Positions 33,854-42,913 are shown, numbered from the stretch's first letter. The stretch: DNA of 54,563 nucleotides from Candidatus Rifleibacteriota bacterium (GCA_022704885.1 JAKJFO010000003.1:1-54563); one strand, 5' to 3'. Made by a program: numbers and translations. Notes: a model not told the origin generated them from the letters alone.

Positions 33854-35480
33854 ACGTCGCCTGTTCAAAGCCGGATTTCTGACTGCCGCGGTCTGCCTGG
33901 CCGGACTGTCTCTCAGTGACCTTCGTATCTCGGCAAGCAACGAAAACATCGAAACACGTCTCTACCGCAAAGTCGAGGCGGCAGCCGAAAAAGGACGCAT
34001 CAGCGAAGTGAAAGAAGACATTCAACGGGTGTTGAAGCTGAATCCAGGCCATATCGGGGCACTGTTTCACGCCGGTCTTTATTCGTATGAAGCAGGAAAC
34101 CTGGAGAATGCCGAAAAGTTCTTCAGACGGGTTGAAAATGATGCAGAATTCGGCTCGCGAGCAAGGCGCTATCTTGGCGACATGCGCATGGCCAGCTACC
34201 GCAAGAAGTTCAAGGAAACTCTTGAAATTTACATCACCGGTGAATCGTATGAGCCGGCATTGAAGCTTTGCGAAGAAGCTCTTGTCGAGATGCCTGACAA
34301 CGAAGAAGTTCTTTTTACGGCGGCATATTCTGCGACCATGTTGAACCGCCAGACCAGGGCTGAACACTATGCCGGCATTTTCAGTAAAAAATCTGGCGAC
34401 AAGGCTTTATCAGCTGAACTCAGCGCATTTATCGACGCCTGGTTCTCTGCTGAAAGCGACCCAGAGACAGCGCTGGAAAAGTTCCTCTCGATCAGCAGTC
34501 GAAGAATTGTCACTGCTCCGGTGCGAAAGCGCATTAAAGATCTCATTCTCAAACTTCGCCTGGCAGACAAATTTGAGGAATTCATCAGAAATGAGATGAA
34601 GGTGCCCGGCGCCGACGTAAACGGTCTGGAGCGTGAACTGATCAGCTTCCTCATCGATCAGAAGCAGTTCGAAAAAGCTTTGAAGCTGGTTAACAACCGG
34701 CCCATAGATTCACTTGACGACAACCTGATATACATCAGAATTCTCAGCGAAACCGGGCAGGAAAAAAAGGCGTTAACGGCGACCCGACAGCTGTTGTCAG
34801 TGTATCCCGGCGAACTTCGTCTTTACGACGCCTGGATCAACGTGTGGCTGAAAGCCTTTGCGAGACTCAAGGCAATACCATCAGGCGCTGATGAAGGCGG
34901 CAAAGATATCACTGAAATGGCTGACGAGATAATTGCCAGACTCAAGCCAGGGCATCTGGTAACGATGAACCCTGCATTACTGATGAACATACTGCGGGTT
35001 GCCATCATTCTCGATAACCAGCCACAGGTAAAGCTGATTGCGCCAGAAGCTGCCAGAATAAATTTTGACGAAGAGCTTACCGCGCTGCTGCTCGAAAGTG
35101 TCGATGAGTTTATCGTAAATGATGCAGTGGGAGTTGCGACTGACCTTCTGGAAAGCGCTCGAAATCAACGCCCGGATGACCACGACCTGCATATCAAACT
35201 GGCTGAAGTGCATCTCGCAAATAATCCGGAGATTTCGGCCAAAATACTTGAATCTCTGCTCGCCGAGAAGCCGGAGATTCTCAGGGCCTTTCTGCTCTGG
35301 ACCGACAGCTTGAATCTGACCGGGCGCGCCAGAGAGGCAGAGACTGCCATTTTAAAAAGACTTGAAGAACCAGGCCTGAACGAGCTGATAAGACGTCAGC
35401 TCAGCGCCAGACTCGAGGTTCTCCGTATGCAGAATGATGGGCAAAATTACTATCAGGAGGACCAGCAGGCAGATCAGTAA
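33846..35480 (+). CDS. Exported TPR-repeat protein
   Basis: A 544-residue protein. Residues 1-30 are a signal sequence with a basic start (MNRRRLFKAGF), hydrophobic core and SAS cleavage site. The MNRRRLF opening resembles a twin-arginine motif but lacks the full consensus. Two-helix TPR repeats run through most of the protein, clearest at ISEVKEDIQRVLKLNPGH, NLENAEKFFRRVE, KALKLVNNRPIDS and EISAKILESLLAEKPE. The end is Gln-rich. A frame open further upstream overlaps the previous gene; the ATG at 33846 starts the signal sequence. Confidence 0.75.
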   Translation: MNRRRLFKAGFLTAAVCLAGLSLSDLRISASNENIETRLYRKVEAAAEKGRISEVKEDIQRVLKLNPGHIGALFHAGLYSYEAGNLENAEKFFRRVENDAEFGSRARRYLGDMRMASYRKKFKETLEIYITGESYEPALKLCEEALVEMPDNEEVLFTAAYSATMLNRQTRAEHYAGIFSKKSGDKALSAELSAFIDAWFSAESDPETALEKFLSISSRRIVTAPVRKRIKDLILKLRLADKFEEFIRNEMKVPGADVNGLERELISFLIDQKQFEKALKLVNNRPIDSLDDNLIYIRILSETGQEKKALTATRQLLSVYPGELRLYDAWINVWLKAFARLKAIPSGADEGGKDITEMADEIIARLKPGHLVTMNPALLMNILRVAIILDNQPQVKLIAPEAARINFDEELTALLLESVDEFIVNDAVGVATDLLESARNQRPDDHDLHIKLAEVHLANNPEISAKILESLLAEKPEILRAFLLWTDSLNLTGRAREAETAILKRLEEPGLNELIRRQLSARLEVLRMQNDGQNYYQEDQQADQ

Positions 35481-35531
35481 CATTGCATTACAGGCAGGCA
35501 AATATAAGGTTAGAAGACGAAAGGAGAAAGC

Positions 35532-35681
35532 ATGCTCATAGAAATTTTCACCAATGGCAGCGTTCTGATCGATGGTCAGGACAGCGGAAACTATCGTGCC
35601 GAAGAAGTCTTGTATGACTACCTGGTAAATCCAGCCGGATTGAAGGTTCAGAACCGAAAGCCCGGCAAAAAAGCAGCATAA
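35532..35681 (+). CDS. Small conserved-looking protein, 49 residues
   Basis: A 49-residue ORF with a strong AAAGGAG site six bases before its ATG. The protein starts MLIEIFTNGSVLIDG, continues with a YRAEEVLYDYL helix, and ends in a basic NRKPGKKAA tail. It lies 51 bases after the TPR gene and is closed by a 16-bp perfect terminator, so it looks like a real last gene of that operon. I do not recognise a family. Confidence 0.65.
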   Translation: MLIEIFTNGSVLIDGQDSGNYRAEEVLYDYLVNPAGLKVQNRKPGKKAA

Positions 35682-35685
35682 ACAG

Positions 35686-35727
35686 CAGAACCGCCGTATT
35701 CGTAGAAGAATACGGCGGTTCTGTTTC
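35686..35727. terminator. Intrinsic terminator, 16-bp perfect stem
   Basis: CAGAACCGCCGTATTC (35686-35701), loop GTAGAA, and the exact complement at 35708-35723, then TTTCT. It lies between the converging 49-residue ORF and minus-strand TPR gene and may serve both. Confidence 0.85.
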
Positions 35728-35731
35728 TGTA

Positions 35732-35749
35732 GCAGCCCTGTTTCGGGCT
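35732..35749. terminator. Second hairpin between convergent genes
   Basis: CAGCCC-TGTTTC-GGGCTG. It lies just past the stop of the minus-strand TPR gene. The T/A run is poor on both strands, so function is uncertain. Confidence 0.4.
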
Positions 35750-35760
35750 GGCGGGTTAAA

Positions 35761-36597
35761 TCACGGGGCAGTCTTGCCTTCGCCGGCGTTGCGATCCATG
35801 ACATATTTATGCAGAGGCTGCCAGGCATCCTTGTCGCGAGTCAGCTCAAGAACTCTGACAAACAGGCCTTTCGCTTCTTCTGCCCGTCCGACTTTTTCGA
35901 GCAGTTCACCTTTGGTGCACAGCGCCGGCGGATAATCGGGTTCTGAAGACAACACCTTTTCGATTTCGTTCAAGCCTTCTTCGTATCTGCCAAGCTGCAG
36001 CAGTGCGTCGCAATAGTTATTGCGCGCCTTTGAATCGTTTTCACGCAGGCTCAGGGTTATTGCCCATTCTTCAGCTGCTACGGCATAGTCGCCGCTGTCA
36101 TAACTGGCATTGGCAAGATTGTAATGATAATCAGGCTCTTTCGGCTTGAGGTCGATCGCCTTGCGGAATTCGGCAATCGCTTCTGGCAGCTGATTAGTGG
36201 CCTGATATGACAAACCCAGGTAATGATGGGTGTCGGCGGCGTCGGGGTTGATTCTGGCGGCTTCACTGAGAGCTCTAATAGCCTCGCGCATGAATTCTTT
36301 CATGTAGTAATGATAGCCAAGGTTGAAATAGGCGTGGTCGAAATCGGGCTTAACCTTGATGGCTTCATGCCAGTAATGAACTGCTTTTTCAAACTGTTCC
36401 ATTTTGTAATAGGTATTGCCAAGGTTATAAAGAGCCTTGTAAAACGTCGGGTCGATTTTAAGAGCGGTCAAATACTGCTCAATCGCCTGTTCGAACTCAT
36501 TATTGCGAAAATAAAAGTTGCCAAGCTCCTTGTAATTCTCGGGATTCTGCGGGTCAGCCTTGATCGATTCGGTCAGTTTCTCCAATGTTTTTTCCAT
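35761..36597 (-). CDS. Cytoplasmic TPR protein
   Basis: A 278-residue protein made almost entirely of canonical 34-residue TPRs, about seven in tandem, e.g. KELGNFYFRNNEFEQAIEQY, ALYNLGNTYYKMEQFEKAVH, AYFNLGYHYYMKEFMREAI and THHYLGLSYQATNQLPEAI. There is no signal peptide, so it acts as a cytoplasmic scaffold of unknown partner. The ribosome site is weak. Upstream of it, to murQ, lie 263 bases in which I see no gene and no convincing promoter. Confidence 0.82.
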   Translation of the reverse strand: MEKTLEKLTESIKADPQNPENYKELGNFYFRNNEFEQAIEQYLTALKIDPTFYKALYNLGNTYYKMEQFEKAVHYWHEAIKVKPDFDHAYFNLGYHYYMKEFMREAIRALSEAARINPDAADTHHYLGLSYQATNQLPEAIAEFRKAIDLKPKEPDYHYNLANASYDSGDYAVAAEEWAITLSLRENDSKARNNYCDALLQLGRYEEGLNEIEKVLSSEPDYPPALCTKGELLEKVGRAEEAKGLFVRVLELTRDKDAWQPLHKYVMDRNAGEGKTAP

Positions 36598-36860
36598 TTG
36601 TTATCTCGCTGGATGTATTAGATTTCCCGGCAGGGATAAAATTTTGCTGATTTTTATGACAGGAACAGGGGCTTTATGGTACAAAATCACAGGTCATTCT
36701 AAACCAAAGCGTGTGACTGTGCAAGAGCGAAACTCCAATAATGAATATTTTCTTGCGCCAGGAGACGACAAAGACATCCGAATTCACGGTGCACAAGTTT
36801 TACAGAAAGACCCGGACTGCAGTTCAAGGCAAATACCAACTGGGCAGGAGGCAGAAAATA
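36598..36860. other. Intergenic region between divergent TPR and murQ genes
   Basis: These 263 bases separate two divergent genes and should hold both promoters, but no clear -35/-10 pair stands out. Frames open across it lack ribosome sites. The murQ ribosome site AGGAGG is at about 36846-36851. Confidence 0.5.
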
Positions 36861-37775
36861 ATGACAATAATAAATTCAGAGCGGCAGGCACTGACCGAGA
36901 CCAGAAACCCGCGCACAATGTATATAGACAGAGTATCTACCCGTGAAGCGGTCAAAATTTTCATCGAAGAAGACAGGGCGGTTTTCAAGGCAGTCGAAGC
37001 CTGTTCAGAAAGCATCACCCAGGCAGTCGAAATTGTTCTGGCTGCCTTCAGAAAAGGTGGCAGACTGATTTACACAGGAGCCGGAACCTCAGGCCGGCTG
37101 GGAGTTCTCGATGCATCTGAATGCCCACCAACTTTTGGAGTCAGCTCCGACATGGTTATGGCACTCATTGCTGGTGGTGAAAAAGCTGTTACCAGCGCTG
37201 TCGAAGGCGCCGAAGACAATGTCGATGCCGGCCGCCAGGACCTTGAAGCAATCAATTTCAGCAAGAACGATGTATTGTTTGGCATCACTGCTTCAGGCAC
37301 CACGCCTTATGTTAAAGGGGCCATAGACCATGCCAGATCTCTGGGCGCACCTACGATACTGCTGACCTGCAATCCTTATGGTGAGCTTCCCGATACCGAC
37401 GTATTGATCAACCCGGCAGTCGGGCCCGAGGTCATTACCGGCTCGACCCGCCTGAAAAGCGGCACGGCCTGTAAAATGGTTCTCAACATGCTTTCGAGCA
37501 TCAGCATGATCAGAATCGGCAAGGTTTTTGAAAACCTGATGGTAGACCTCATGGCGACCAATATAAAGCTGCAGAAGCGAGCGATAAGAATAGTCATGGA
37601 AGGGGCACGGGTGCCCAACTACATTGCCGAAGCGAAACTGCAGGAAGCCGAAGGCGACGTCAAACTGGCGATTGTAATGGCACGCAGCGACCTGCCGGCA
37701 GATCAGGCGCGGCAGAAGCTTAATGATGCCGGCGGCGTTCTTTACAGGGCTCTTGGAGAAACCGATCATGAATAG
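36861..37775 (+). CDS. murQ: N-acetylmuramic acid 6-phosphate etherase
   Basis: A 304-residue SIS-fold protein with the family signature GAGTSGRLGVLDASECPPTFG (first residues near 62), the EGAEDN segment and GITASGTTPYV. MurQ cleaves the lactyl ether of MurNAc-6-P to GlcNAc-6-P and D-lactate, a step of peptidoglycan recycling. It normally needs a MurNAc kinase or PTS, not seen here. The start at 36861 follows AGGAGG; an earlier in-frame Met lacks one. The stop overlaps the SpoIID-domain gene by 8 bp, so the two are coupled, joining turnover and recycling. Confidence 0.93.
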   Translation: MTIINSERQALTETRNPRTMYIDRVSTREAVKIFIEEDRAVFKAVEACSESITQAVEIVLAAFRKGGRLIYTGAGTSGRLGVLDASECPPTFGVSSDMVMALIAGGEKAVTSAVEGAEDNVDAGRQDLEAINFSKNDVLFGITASGTTPYVKGAIDHARSLGAPTILLTCNPYGELPDTDVLINPAVGPEVITGSTRLKSGTACKMVLNMLSSISMIRIGKVFENLMVDLMATNIKLQKRAIRIVMEGARVPNYIAEAKLQEAEGDVKLAIVMARSDLPADQARQKLNDAGGVLYRALGETDHE

Positions 37776-39327
37776 ATATTTTTCTGCTGCAGCACTGGCT
37801 CTGATTTCTCTTCTGGCCTCATTTTCAGGAGCTACCGCCGCGACCCCGCCAACGGTGAGAATCAGGGTAGCACAATATGCAAACAAGCTTGAGATCGTAA
37901 TGTCCAAAGGCGGGCATTGGCTGAGCGGCAGCAAAAAAAGTGCGCTGGCAAAGAACAGGGCTTTTCGCATCGAAGGACGCATGACCGCCCCGGCAGTGCG
38001 CAAATACCATCTGATGGTTGGTTCAGCCGCGATCAACAAGCCTGAACTGCTGGCCGAAGTCGAAGGCAGGTTCAAACAGTTCAAAACCCACCGCTTTGTC
38101 GCCGGGCGCGAGCCCGAACCCGGGTATCCAGACAACCGCATCGTTTTTGTCGGGGTAGGCATCTTCGACAGCGAGGAAAAAGCGAAGGAAGAAATGGATA
38201 AGCTGGCGGCAGAGGCCATATCGAGCTGGGTTTTCTACGAAAACATCAAACCGGCACAGGGCAGTCTGACGCTTTACCAGGGCAAAAAGAAGTTGTTCGA
38301 GGGAAACGACAGTATCGAACTGGTGCCAGCTGCTTCGATAACCTTGAAAAAAGCTGAGTTTGCAAAAGGCTTCAGCTGGCATGGTTTTGAAGATCGCCAT
38401 TTTGCCGGACGCCTGTTCATCAGCTGGGGCTTTGAAAACGCAATCGACTGCATAGAACAGACCGATCTCGAATCATTGATCGTGGGCATAGTTCCATCGG
38501 AAATATCCTCAAAGGCGCATGATTCGGCGCTTCAGGCGCAGGCTGTGGCAGCGCGTGGCGAAATGCTTTCCAAGCGCGGCACCCGCCATTTCAACGAAGG
38601 CTACGACTTCTGTTCAGAGCAGCACTGCCAGGTCTACAAAGGTCTGCAGTCGGTCGACAAAAAAATCGGCCAGAGCATAAAAAACACGCGTGGTCTGATT
38701 CTCGAAAACCACGAAAACGGCATTCTCGACGCGGTGTATTCAGCTAACTGCGGCGGACACAGCTCGGCAAATCACCAGATCTGGGTTTCCAATCCCGACA
38801 GGCACCTGCAGGGCGTCAGCGACTATAAAGCTCCGGTTCAGCTTGACCTGACCGATCACAAACAGGCAGAAGAGTTCATCCGCAATCCGGCCGAGGCCTG
38901 GTGCTCAGTCACAGGCGTCGAAGGGGCCGATAAATTCAGATGGCAGAAAACTCTTGAAGAAGCTGACTGGAAAAAGGTCGAAGAAGCCGCTGCAGTGGGC
39001 AGAATTCGCAGCATCGACGAATTCGTCAGAGAAATCAGCGGCCGCATCATCAGCATCAAGATTATCGGCAGCGCCGGCGAAAAGACGGTATTGCGCGAAC
39101 TGGCAATCAGAAGACTCTTTGGCATGCTGCGCAGCTCGAATTTTATTGTCGAATGGAAGCGCGACAAGGAAGGTTACATCGTCGGCGCCAGCTTTATCGG
39201 AGCCGGCTGGGGACATGGCGTCGGCATGTGCCAGACCGGAGCGCAAAGCATGGCTCTGGCCGGCCGCAGCTTCGACAAGATCCTGCTGCATTATTTTCCT
39301 GGCGCACAACTGAAAAAGCTCTACTGA
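37768..39327 (+). CDS. Exported SpoIID/LytB-domain protein with SPOR-like region
   Basis: A 519-residue protein. Signal peptide at 1-24. A SPOR-like region (about 75-150, KYHLMVGSAAINK onward) may bind denuded glycan strands. The SpoIID domain (about 230-340) has LESLIVGIVPSEI, ALQAQAVAARGE, the CSEQHCQVYKG pair of cysteines and SANCGGHSS. A C-terminal GWGHGVGMCQTGAQSMA motif completes the fold. SpoIID is a lytic transglycosylase in Bacillus sporulation; homologues in diderms act in wall remodelling or as amidase enhancers. It is coupled to murQ. Confidence 0.87.
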   Translation: MNRYFSAAALALISLLASFSGATAATPPTVRIRVAQYANKLEIVMSKGGHWLSGSKKSALAKNRAFRIEGRMTAPAVRKYHLMVGSAAINKPELLAEVEGRFKQFKTHRFVAGREPEPGYPDNRIVFVGVGIFDSEEKAKEEMDKLAAEAISSWVFYENIKPAQGSLTLYQGKKKLFEGNDSIELVPAASITLKKAEFAKGFSWHGFEDRHFAGRLFISWGFENAIDCIEQTDLESLIVGIVPSEISSKAHDSALQAQAVAARGEMLSKRGTRHFNEGYDFCSEQHCQVYKGLQSVDKKIGQSIKNTRGLILENHENGILDAVYSANCGGHSSANHQIWVSNPDRHLQGVSDYKAPVQLDLTDHKQAEEFIRNPAEAWCSVTGVEGADKFRWQKTLEEADWKKVEEAAAVGRIRSIDEFVREISGRIISIKIIGSAGEKTVLRELAIRRLFGMLRSSNFIVEWKRDKEGYIVGASFIGAGWGHGVGMCQTGAQSMALAGRSFDKILLHYFPGAQLKKLY

Positions 39328-39379
39328 TTGGCGGCGGAGTATATGAATAGCGGCGGGTTTGTGGTAGAATTGCGCTATC

Positions 39380-40720
39380 ATGATCAAATCACACCCGAAA
39401 TTCATGCTCACTACCTTTGGCTGCCAGATGAATCAGGCAGATTCTCAGCGTCTCAGAGGGCTGCTGACAAAAATCGGTTACAGCGAGACCGAAACTGAAG
39501 ACGATGCCGACCTGATTCTGTTCAACACCTGCTGCGTGCGACAGCATGCAGAGCAGCGTCTCATCGGCAGAATTCAGTCGCTGATCAATCACAAGAAGCG
39601 CAATGCAAATCTGATAATCGGCGTTGCCGGCTGCATGGCTCAGAACATGCAGGAAGAAATGCTCGAAGCGCTGCCGCTGGTCGATCTGGTCTTTGGACCG
39701 AACGATATCGAAGAACTGCCACTGCTGCTGCAGCGAGCGGCCAATGGCCGAACCCTCGGCAGCTTTGTCGGTCGTGGCGCTTTTGATGGCGACTCTGCTG
39801 ATGGCATTATACTGAACCGTCCTTTTTCAGCGATGGTCAACATCATCAGAGGCTGCACCAATTTCTGTTCATACTGTATAGTACCATATGTTCGCGGCCC
39901 CGAGGTCAGTCGACCATTACCAGAGCTCAAAACCTACATCAGCGAGCTGGCCGCCCGCGGTGTCACTGAAATCACGCTGCTGGGCCAGAACGTTAATGCA
40001 TACGGCCGCGATATCGGCCTCGAAGAAGGCTTCACACAGCTGCTTGAACTGATCGAAAAGATCGACGGCATCAGATGGGTGCGTTTCATGACCTCGCATC
40101 CGCGCGATTTCTCACTGGCAGCGATAAAGCGGATTGCCAGACTGAGCAAAGTCTGCGAACAATATCATCTGCCAGTACAGTCAGGCTCGAACTACATTCT
40201 CGAACTGATGAAAAGAGGCTACAGTCGCGAAAAATATCTGAAGCTGGTCGATGCCGTGCGCGAACACATCAAAGATGCCTGTCTGAGCACCGACATCATC
40301 TGCGGTTTTCCCGGCGAGAGCGAGAGCGATTTCAAAGACACTCTCGATCTGGTCGAAAAAGTCCGCTATGAATCAGCATTCATGTATTATTATTCGCCGC
40401 GCCCCGGCACCGAAGCGGCCAAAATTGCAGATCAGCTCAGCGAAGAAGAAAAAAAAGACAGGTTGGCAAGGCTCATCGAAGTACAGAATCGCATCAGCCT
40501 CGAAGAAAGCAGCCAGCTCATCGGCCGTGAATTCGAAGTTCTGGTCGAATCAACCGCCGCCCGCGACCAGAACGATCTCGTCGGCAAAACCCGCAGCGGC
40601 AGATCGGTGAATTTTCCAGGCAATACATCACTGATCGGCAGTTATATGCGCGTAAGAATCGAGCAGGCCCGCAACTGGACACTCTCGGGGCGACTGCTGT
40701 CGCCCACGCCAGAGGACTGA
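39380..40720 (+). CDS. miaB: tRNA-2-methylthio-N6-dimethylallyladenosine synthase
   Basis: A 446-residue radical SAM methylthiotransferase. The N-terminal cluster domain has FGCQMN, NTCCVR and AGCMAQ. The radical SAM site is CTNFCSYC (C159, C163, C166), followed by YVRGPEVSRP. A TRAM domain closes the protein (about 375-440). It adds the methylthio group at tRNA position 37. FGCQMN-type motif and overall length favour MiaB over MtaB or RimO. The ribosome site is weak. queH starts two bases after the stop, forming a tRNA-modification pair. Confidence 0.92.
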   Translation: MIKSHPKFMLTTFGCQMNQADSQRLRGLLTKIGYSETETEDDADLILFNTCCVRQHAEQRLIGRIQSLINHKKRNANLIIGVAGCMAQNMQEEMLEALPLVDLVFGPNDIEELPLLLQRAANGRTLGSFVGRGAFDGDSADGIILNRPFSAMVNIIRGCTNFCSYCIVPYVRGPEVSRPLPELKTYISELAARGVTEITLLGQNVNAYGRDIGLEEGFTQLLELIEKIDGIRWVRFMTSHPRDFSLAAIKRIARLSKVCEQYHLPVQSGSNYILELMKRGYSREKYLKLVDAVREHIKDACLSTDIICGFPGESESDFKDTLDLVEKVRYESAFMYYYSPRPGTEAAKIADQLSEEEKKDRLARLIEVQNRISLEESSQLIGREFEVLVESTAARDQNDLVGKTRSGRSVNFPGNTSLIGSYMRVRIEQARNWTLSGRLLSPTPED

Positions 40721-40721
40721 C

Positions 40722-41300
40722 ATGGAAATTCTGCTACACACATGCTGCGGCCCCTGCCTTTCAGGCTCTTATCCGCTTCTCGAAAAAGCCATCGGGGCGG
40801 GCAAAACCGCCCTGTTCTGGGAAAACCCTAACATTCACCCGTTCATCGAGTATCAGCAGCGACTCGACTCATTCAAGGCAGCTGCCAGACATTTTGAACT
40901 CGAAATTCTCTACGGCGAAACCGCATACGGCCTCGAACGGTTTCTGCGGACGCTTGACAATGACTTCGGGCCACGGCGTTGCGCCGTCTGCTATCGCCTG
41001 CGGCTTGAAGCTGCGGCAAAAGCAGCAGCCGGCGCAGGCATGACAGCTTTTTCGACAACCCTGCTCATCAGTCCGTATCAGGATCACGAACTGTTGATCA
41101 AGACCGGTCATGAAGTCGCGGCTGAACACGGAGTAAGCTTTCATTATACAGATTTCAGACCGGGCTTTCGCGGTTCGCACAACACAGCCCGTGAACTGGG
41201 TTTATACCGGCAGAAATATTGCGGCTGCATATTCAGCGAACACGACCGCTACAAGAACGATAAAAAATATCTAAATCCGGACAGCAGCAGCGGCGTTTGA
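40722..41300 (+). CDS. queH: Epoxyqueuosine reductase QueH
   Basis: A 192-residue protein of the former DUF208 family: LLHTCCGPC at the N-terminus, RRCAVCYRLRL near the middle and YCGCIFSE near the end, carrying the iron-sulfur and active-site cysteines. It reduces epoxyqueuosine to queuosine in tRNA, replacing QueG. It is next to miaB, so this operon handles anticodon-loop modification at positions 34 and 37. Confidence 0.92.
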   Translation: MEILLHTCCGPCLSGSYPLLEKAIGAGKTALFWENPNIHPFIEYQQRLDSFKAAARHFELEILYGETAYGLERFLRTLDNDFGPRRCAVCYRLRLEAAAKAAAGAGMTAFSTTLLISPYQDHELLIKTGHEVAAEHGVSFHYTDFRPGFRGSHNTARELGLYRQKYCGCIFSEHDRYKNDKKYLNPDSSSGV

Positions 41301-41330
41301 ATGATTGAAACGAAATAAGGACGGGAGAGC

Positions 41331-42797
41331 ATGCAACAGAGGCAAACATTGATATGCGGCAAGACGGCGTTCATCAGGTTACTGCTGGCAACGGCAGTTT
41401 TCCTCACGATTGCACTTCTGCCTGAACCCTGTGCTGCGGCGCGCAGGCCTTCAAAATCAGCGAATTCTGAGCCCATTCTGCGAGTCAAAATGGGCAGCAG
41501 CCACAACAGCTTCAAGGTGACCTTTCCTGACGGAGGCTGGCTGCAGAACAAGCGGGGCAGAAAAGTCAAAACATTCCGCAAAGGCGACACCTTTAACTGG
41601 CAACTGCCTGGCAAAAAGGGCCGGCGCGTTGAATACCGCGGCGAAAGTATCTACCTTTTCGGCAATAAAAACTTGGTTCAACTGAACAAAAGCCTTTATC
41701 GCGGCTATCTGCAGGCAGACATTACCGACAAAGGTGCGCGCATAATCAATCATGTCGGCATCGAAGATTATCTGCGCGGAGTCGTCGGCAGCGAAATCGG
41801 GTCACTCTCACCACCCGAATCTCTGCGCGCACAAACAGTAATTGCGCGAACTTATGCTTATGCCAGCCGCAACAAACACGGTTCTGAGGGCGCCGACGTC
41901 TGTGATTCGACCCACTGTCAGGTTTACAAGGGAGTAAGCGCAGAACGCGCCACGATCGACCCGGCGGTACAGGCAACCCGCGGCATAATCATGATTTCTG
42001 ATGGCGAGCCGATCGCAACTTTGTATCACGCCAGCTGCGGCGGCATGACTTCAGATAACGACAAGGTATTCGGCGGTGCGCCACGCAGTTATCTGCGTCG
42101 GGTGGTATGCCCTTTCTGTCGCGACGGCACCAATTTCCGCTGGTCACGCTCGATTTCCACAGCCGCTCTGATCAAGGCGTTGCGCAGCGAAAAAATCGTT
42201 TTTTCGCGACTGTTCGATGCTGAAATTGAAGCACCGACGCACATGGATCGGGTTACCAACCTGGTTCTGCAGACCGATACAGGCACTCATAAGATTCGTG
42301 GCACGACGATACGACGACTTTTTGATCTGCCCAGCACGACCTTCGTTACGGGCAACCGCGGCCAGGCACGAGAGATCATCGCCGCGGCAACTCCGGTGAA
42401 CAGAAAATCAGAGAGTGTTAGTGAGACGAAGCACAAAATCATGGTCGCTTCTCTGGTAGACGATGCTGCCGACGGTCCCGCCCAACTGATGATTCTGACA
42501 GCATCAGGCCTGAAAAGAACGCTGCGGCCAGAGGAGGGCTGGCAGACGATCGGGCTGTATCCGGCTGGCGATACGGCACCAGGCAGCGAAGAGCAACTTC
42601 CCCCGGCTCGGCTTGCGGCAAAACAGAGATCCAGGGCCGCGCAACTCGATGAGCTGCAGATTTTCGGGCGCGGTTACGGACATCAGGTCGGGCTTTGCCA
42701 GGCCGGGACCATAGAAATGGGCAAACGCAACTGGTCTTACCGGCAGATTCTCGCATTTTACTATTCGAATGTTGCATTAAGAAGTCTTGAATATTGA
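41331..42797 (+). CDS. Exported SpoIID/LytB-domain protein, second copy
   Basis: A 488-residue protein. A signal peptide or anchor at about 12-36 (ending EPCAAA). A beta-rich N-terminal region leads to the SpoIID domain (about 135-235) with VGIEDYLRGVVGSEI, LRAQTVIARTYA, CDSTHCQVYKG and HASCGGMTS. A second cysteine pair (CPFC) follows. C-terminal GRGYGHQVGLCQAG completes the family. It lacks the SPOR-like part of the first copy, so the two are diverged, not recent duplicates. GGGAGAG precedes the ATG. Probably a peptidoglycan lytic enzyme or amidase enhancer in the periplasm. Confidence 0.87.
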   Translation: MQQRQTLICGKTAFIRLLLATAVFLTIALLPEPCAAARRPSKSANSEPILRVKMGSSHNSFKVTFPDGGWLQNKRGRKVKTFRKGDTFNWQLPGKKGRRVEYRGESIYLFGNKNLVQLNKSLYRGYLQADITDKGARIINHVGIEDYLRGVVGSEIGSLSPPESLRAQTVIARTYAYASRNKHGSEGADVCDSTHCQVYKGVSAERATIDPAVQATRGIIMISDGEPIATLYHASCGGMTSDNDKVFGGAPRSYLRRVVCPFCRDGTNFRWSRSISTAALIKALRSEKIVFSRLFDAEIEAPTHMDRVTNLVLQTDTGTHKIRGTTIRRLFDLPSTTFVTGNRGQAREIIAAATPVNRKSESVSETKHKIMVASLVDDAADGPAQLMILTASGLKRTLRPEEGWQTIGLYPAGDTAPGSEEQLPPARLAAKQRSRAAQLDELQIFGRGYGHQVGLCQAGTIEMGKRNWSYRQILAFYYSNVALRSLEY

Positions 42798-42872
42798 AAG
42801 TTTTTTGGTTTTTGATTAAATTTGATTAAGAAACAGCCGATATAAAACTGACATTCTGTAAATTTTAAAGCC

Positions 42873-42893
42873 GTCACGGTGTCGCATCGTGAC
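42873..42893 (+). promoter_or_regulatory. Stem-loop in the pilM leader
   Basis: GTCACGGTG-TCG-CATCGTGAC folds into a 9-bp RNA stem (one G-U) that ends eight bases before the GGAGG of pilM. There is no T run, so it is more likely a stability or regulatory element than a terminator. Confidence 0.45.
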
Positions 42894-42913
42894 TAACTTG
42901 GAGGAAAGAGCGT

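Noticed and set aside
33846..33900. Twin-arginine signal on the exported TPR protein
   Set aside because: NRRRLFKAG has the arginine pair and a following Phe, but the rest of the S-R-R-x-F-L-K context is only partial; a Sec signal is at least as likely.
36560..36946. A 128-codon + strand frame in the murQ leader
   Set aside because: It overlaps murQ in another frame, starts inside the minus-strand TPR gene, and lacks a ribosome site.
37293..38219. A 308-codon minus-strand frame across murQ and the SpoIID-domain gene
   Set aside because: Both + strand genes are unmistakable by motif, and the antisense product has no domain pattern.
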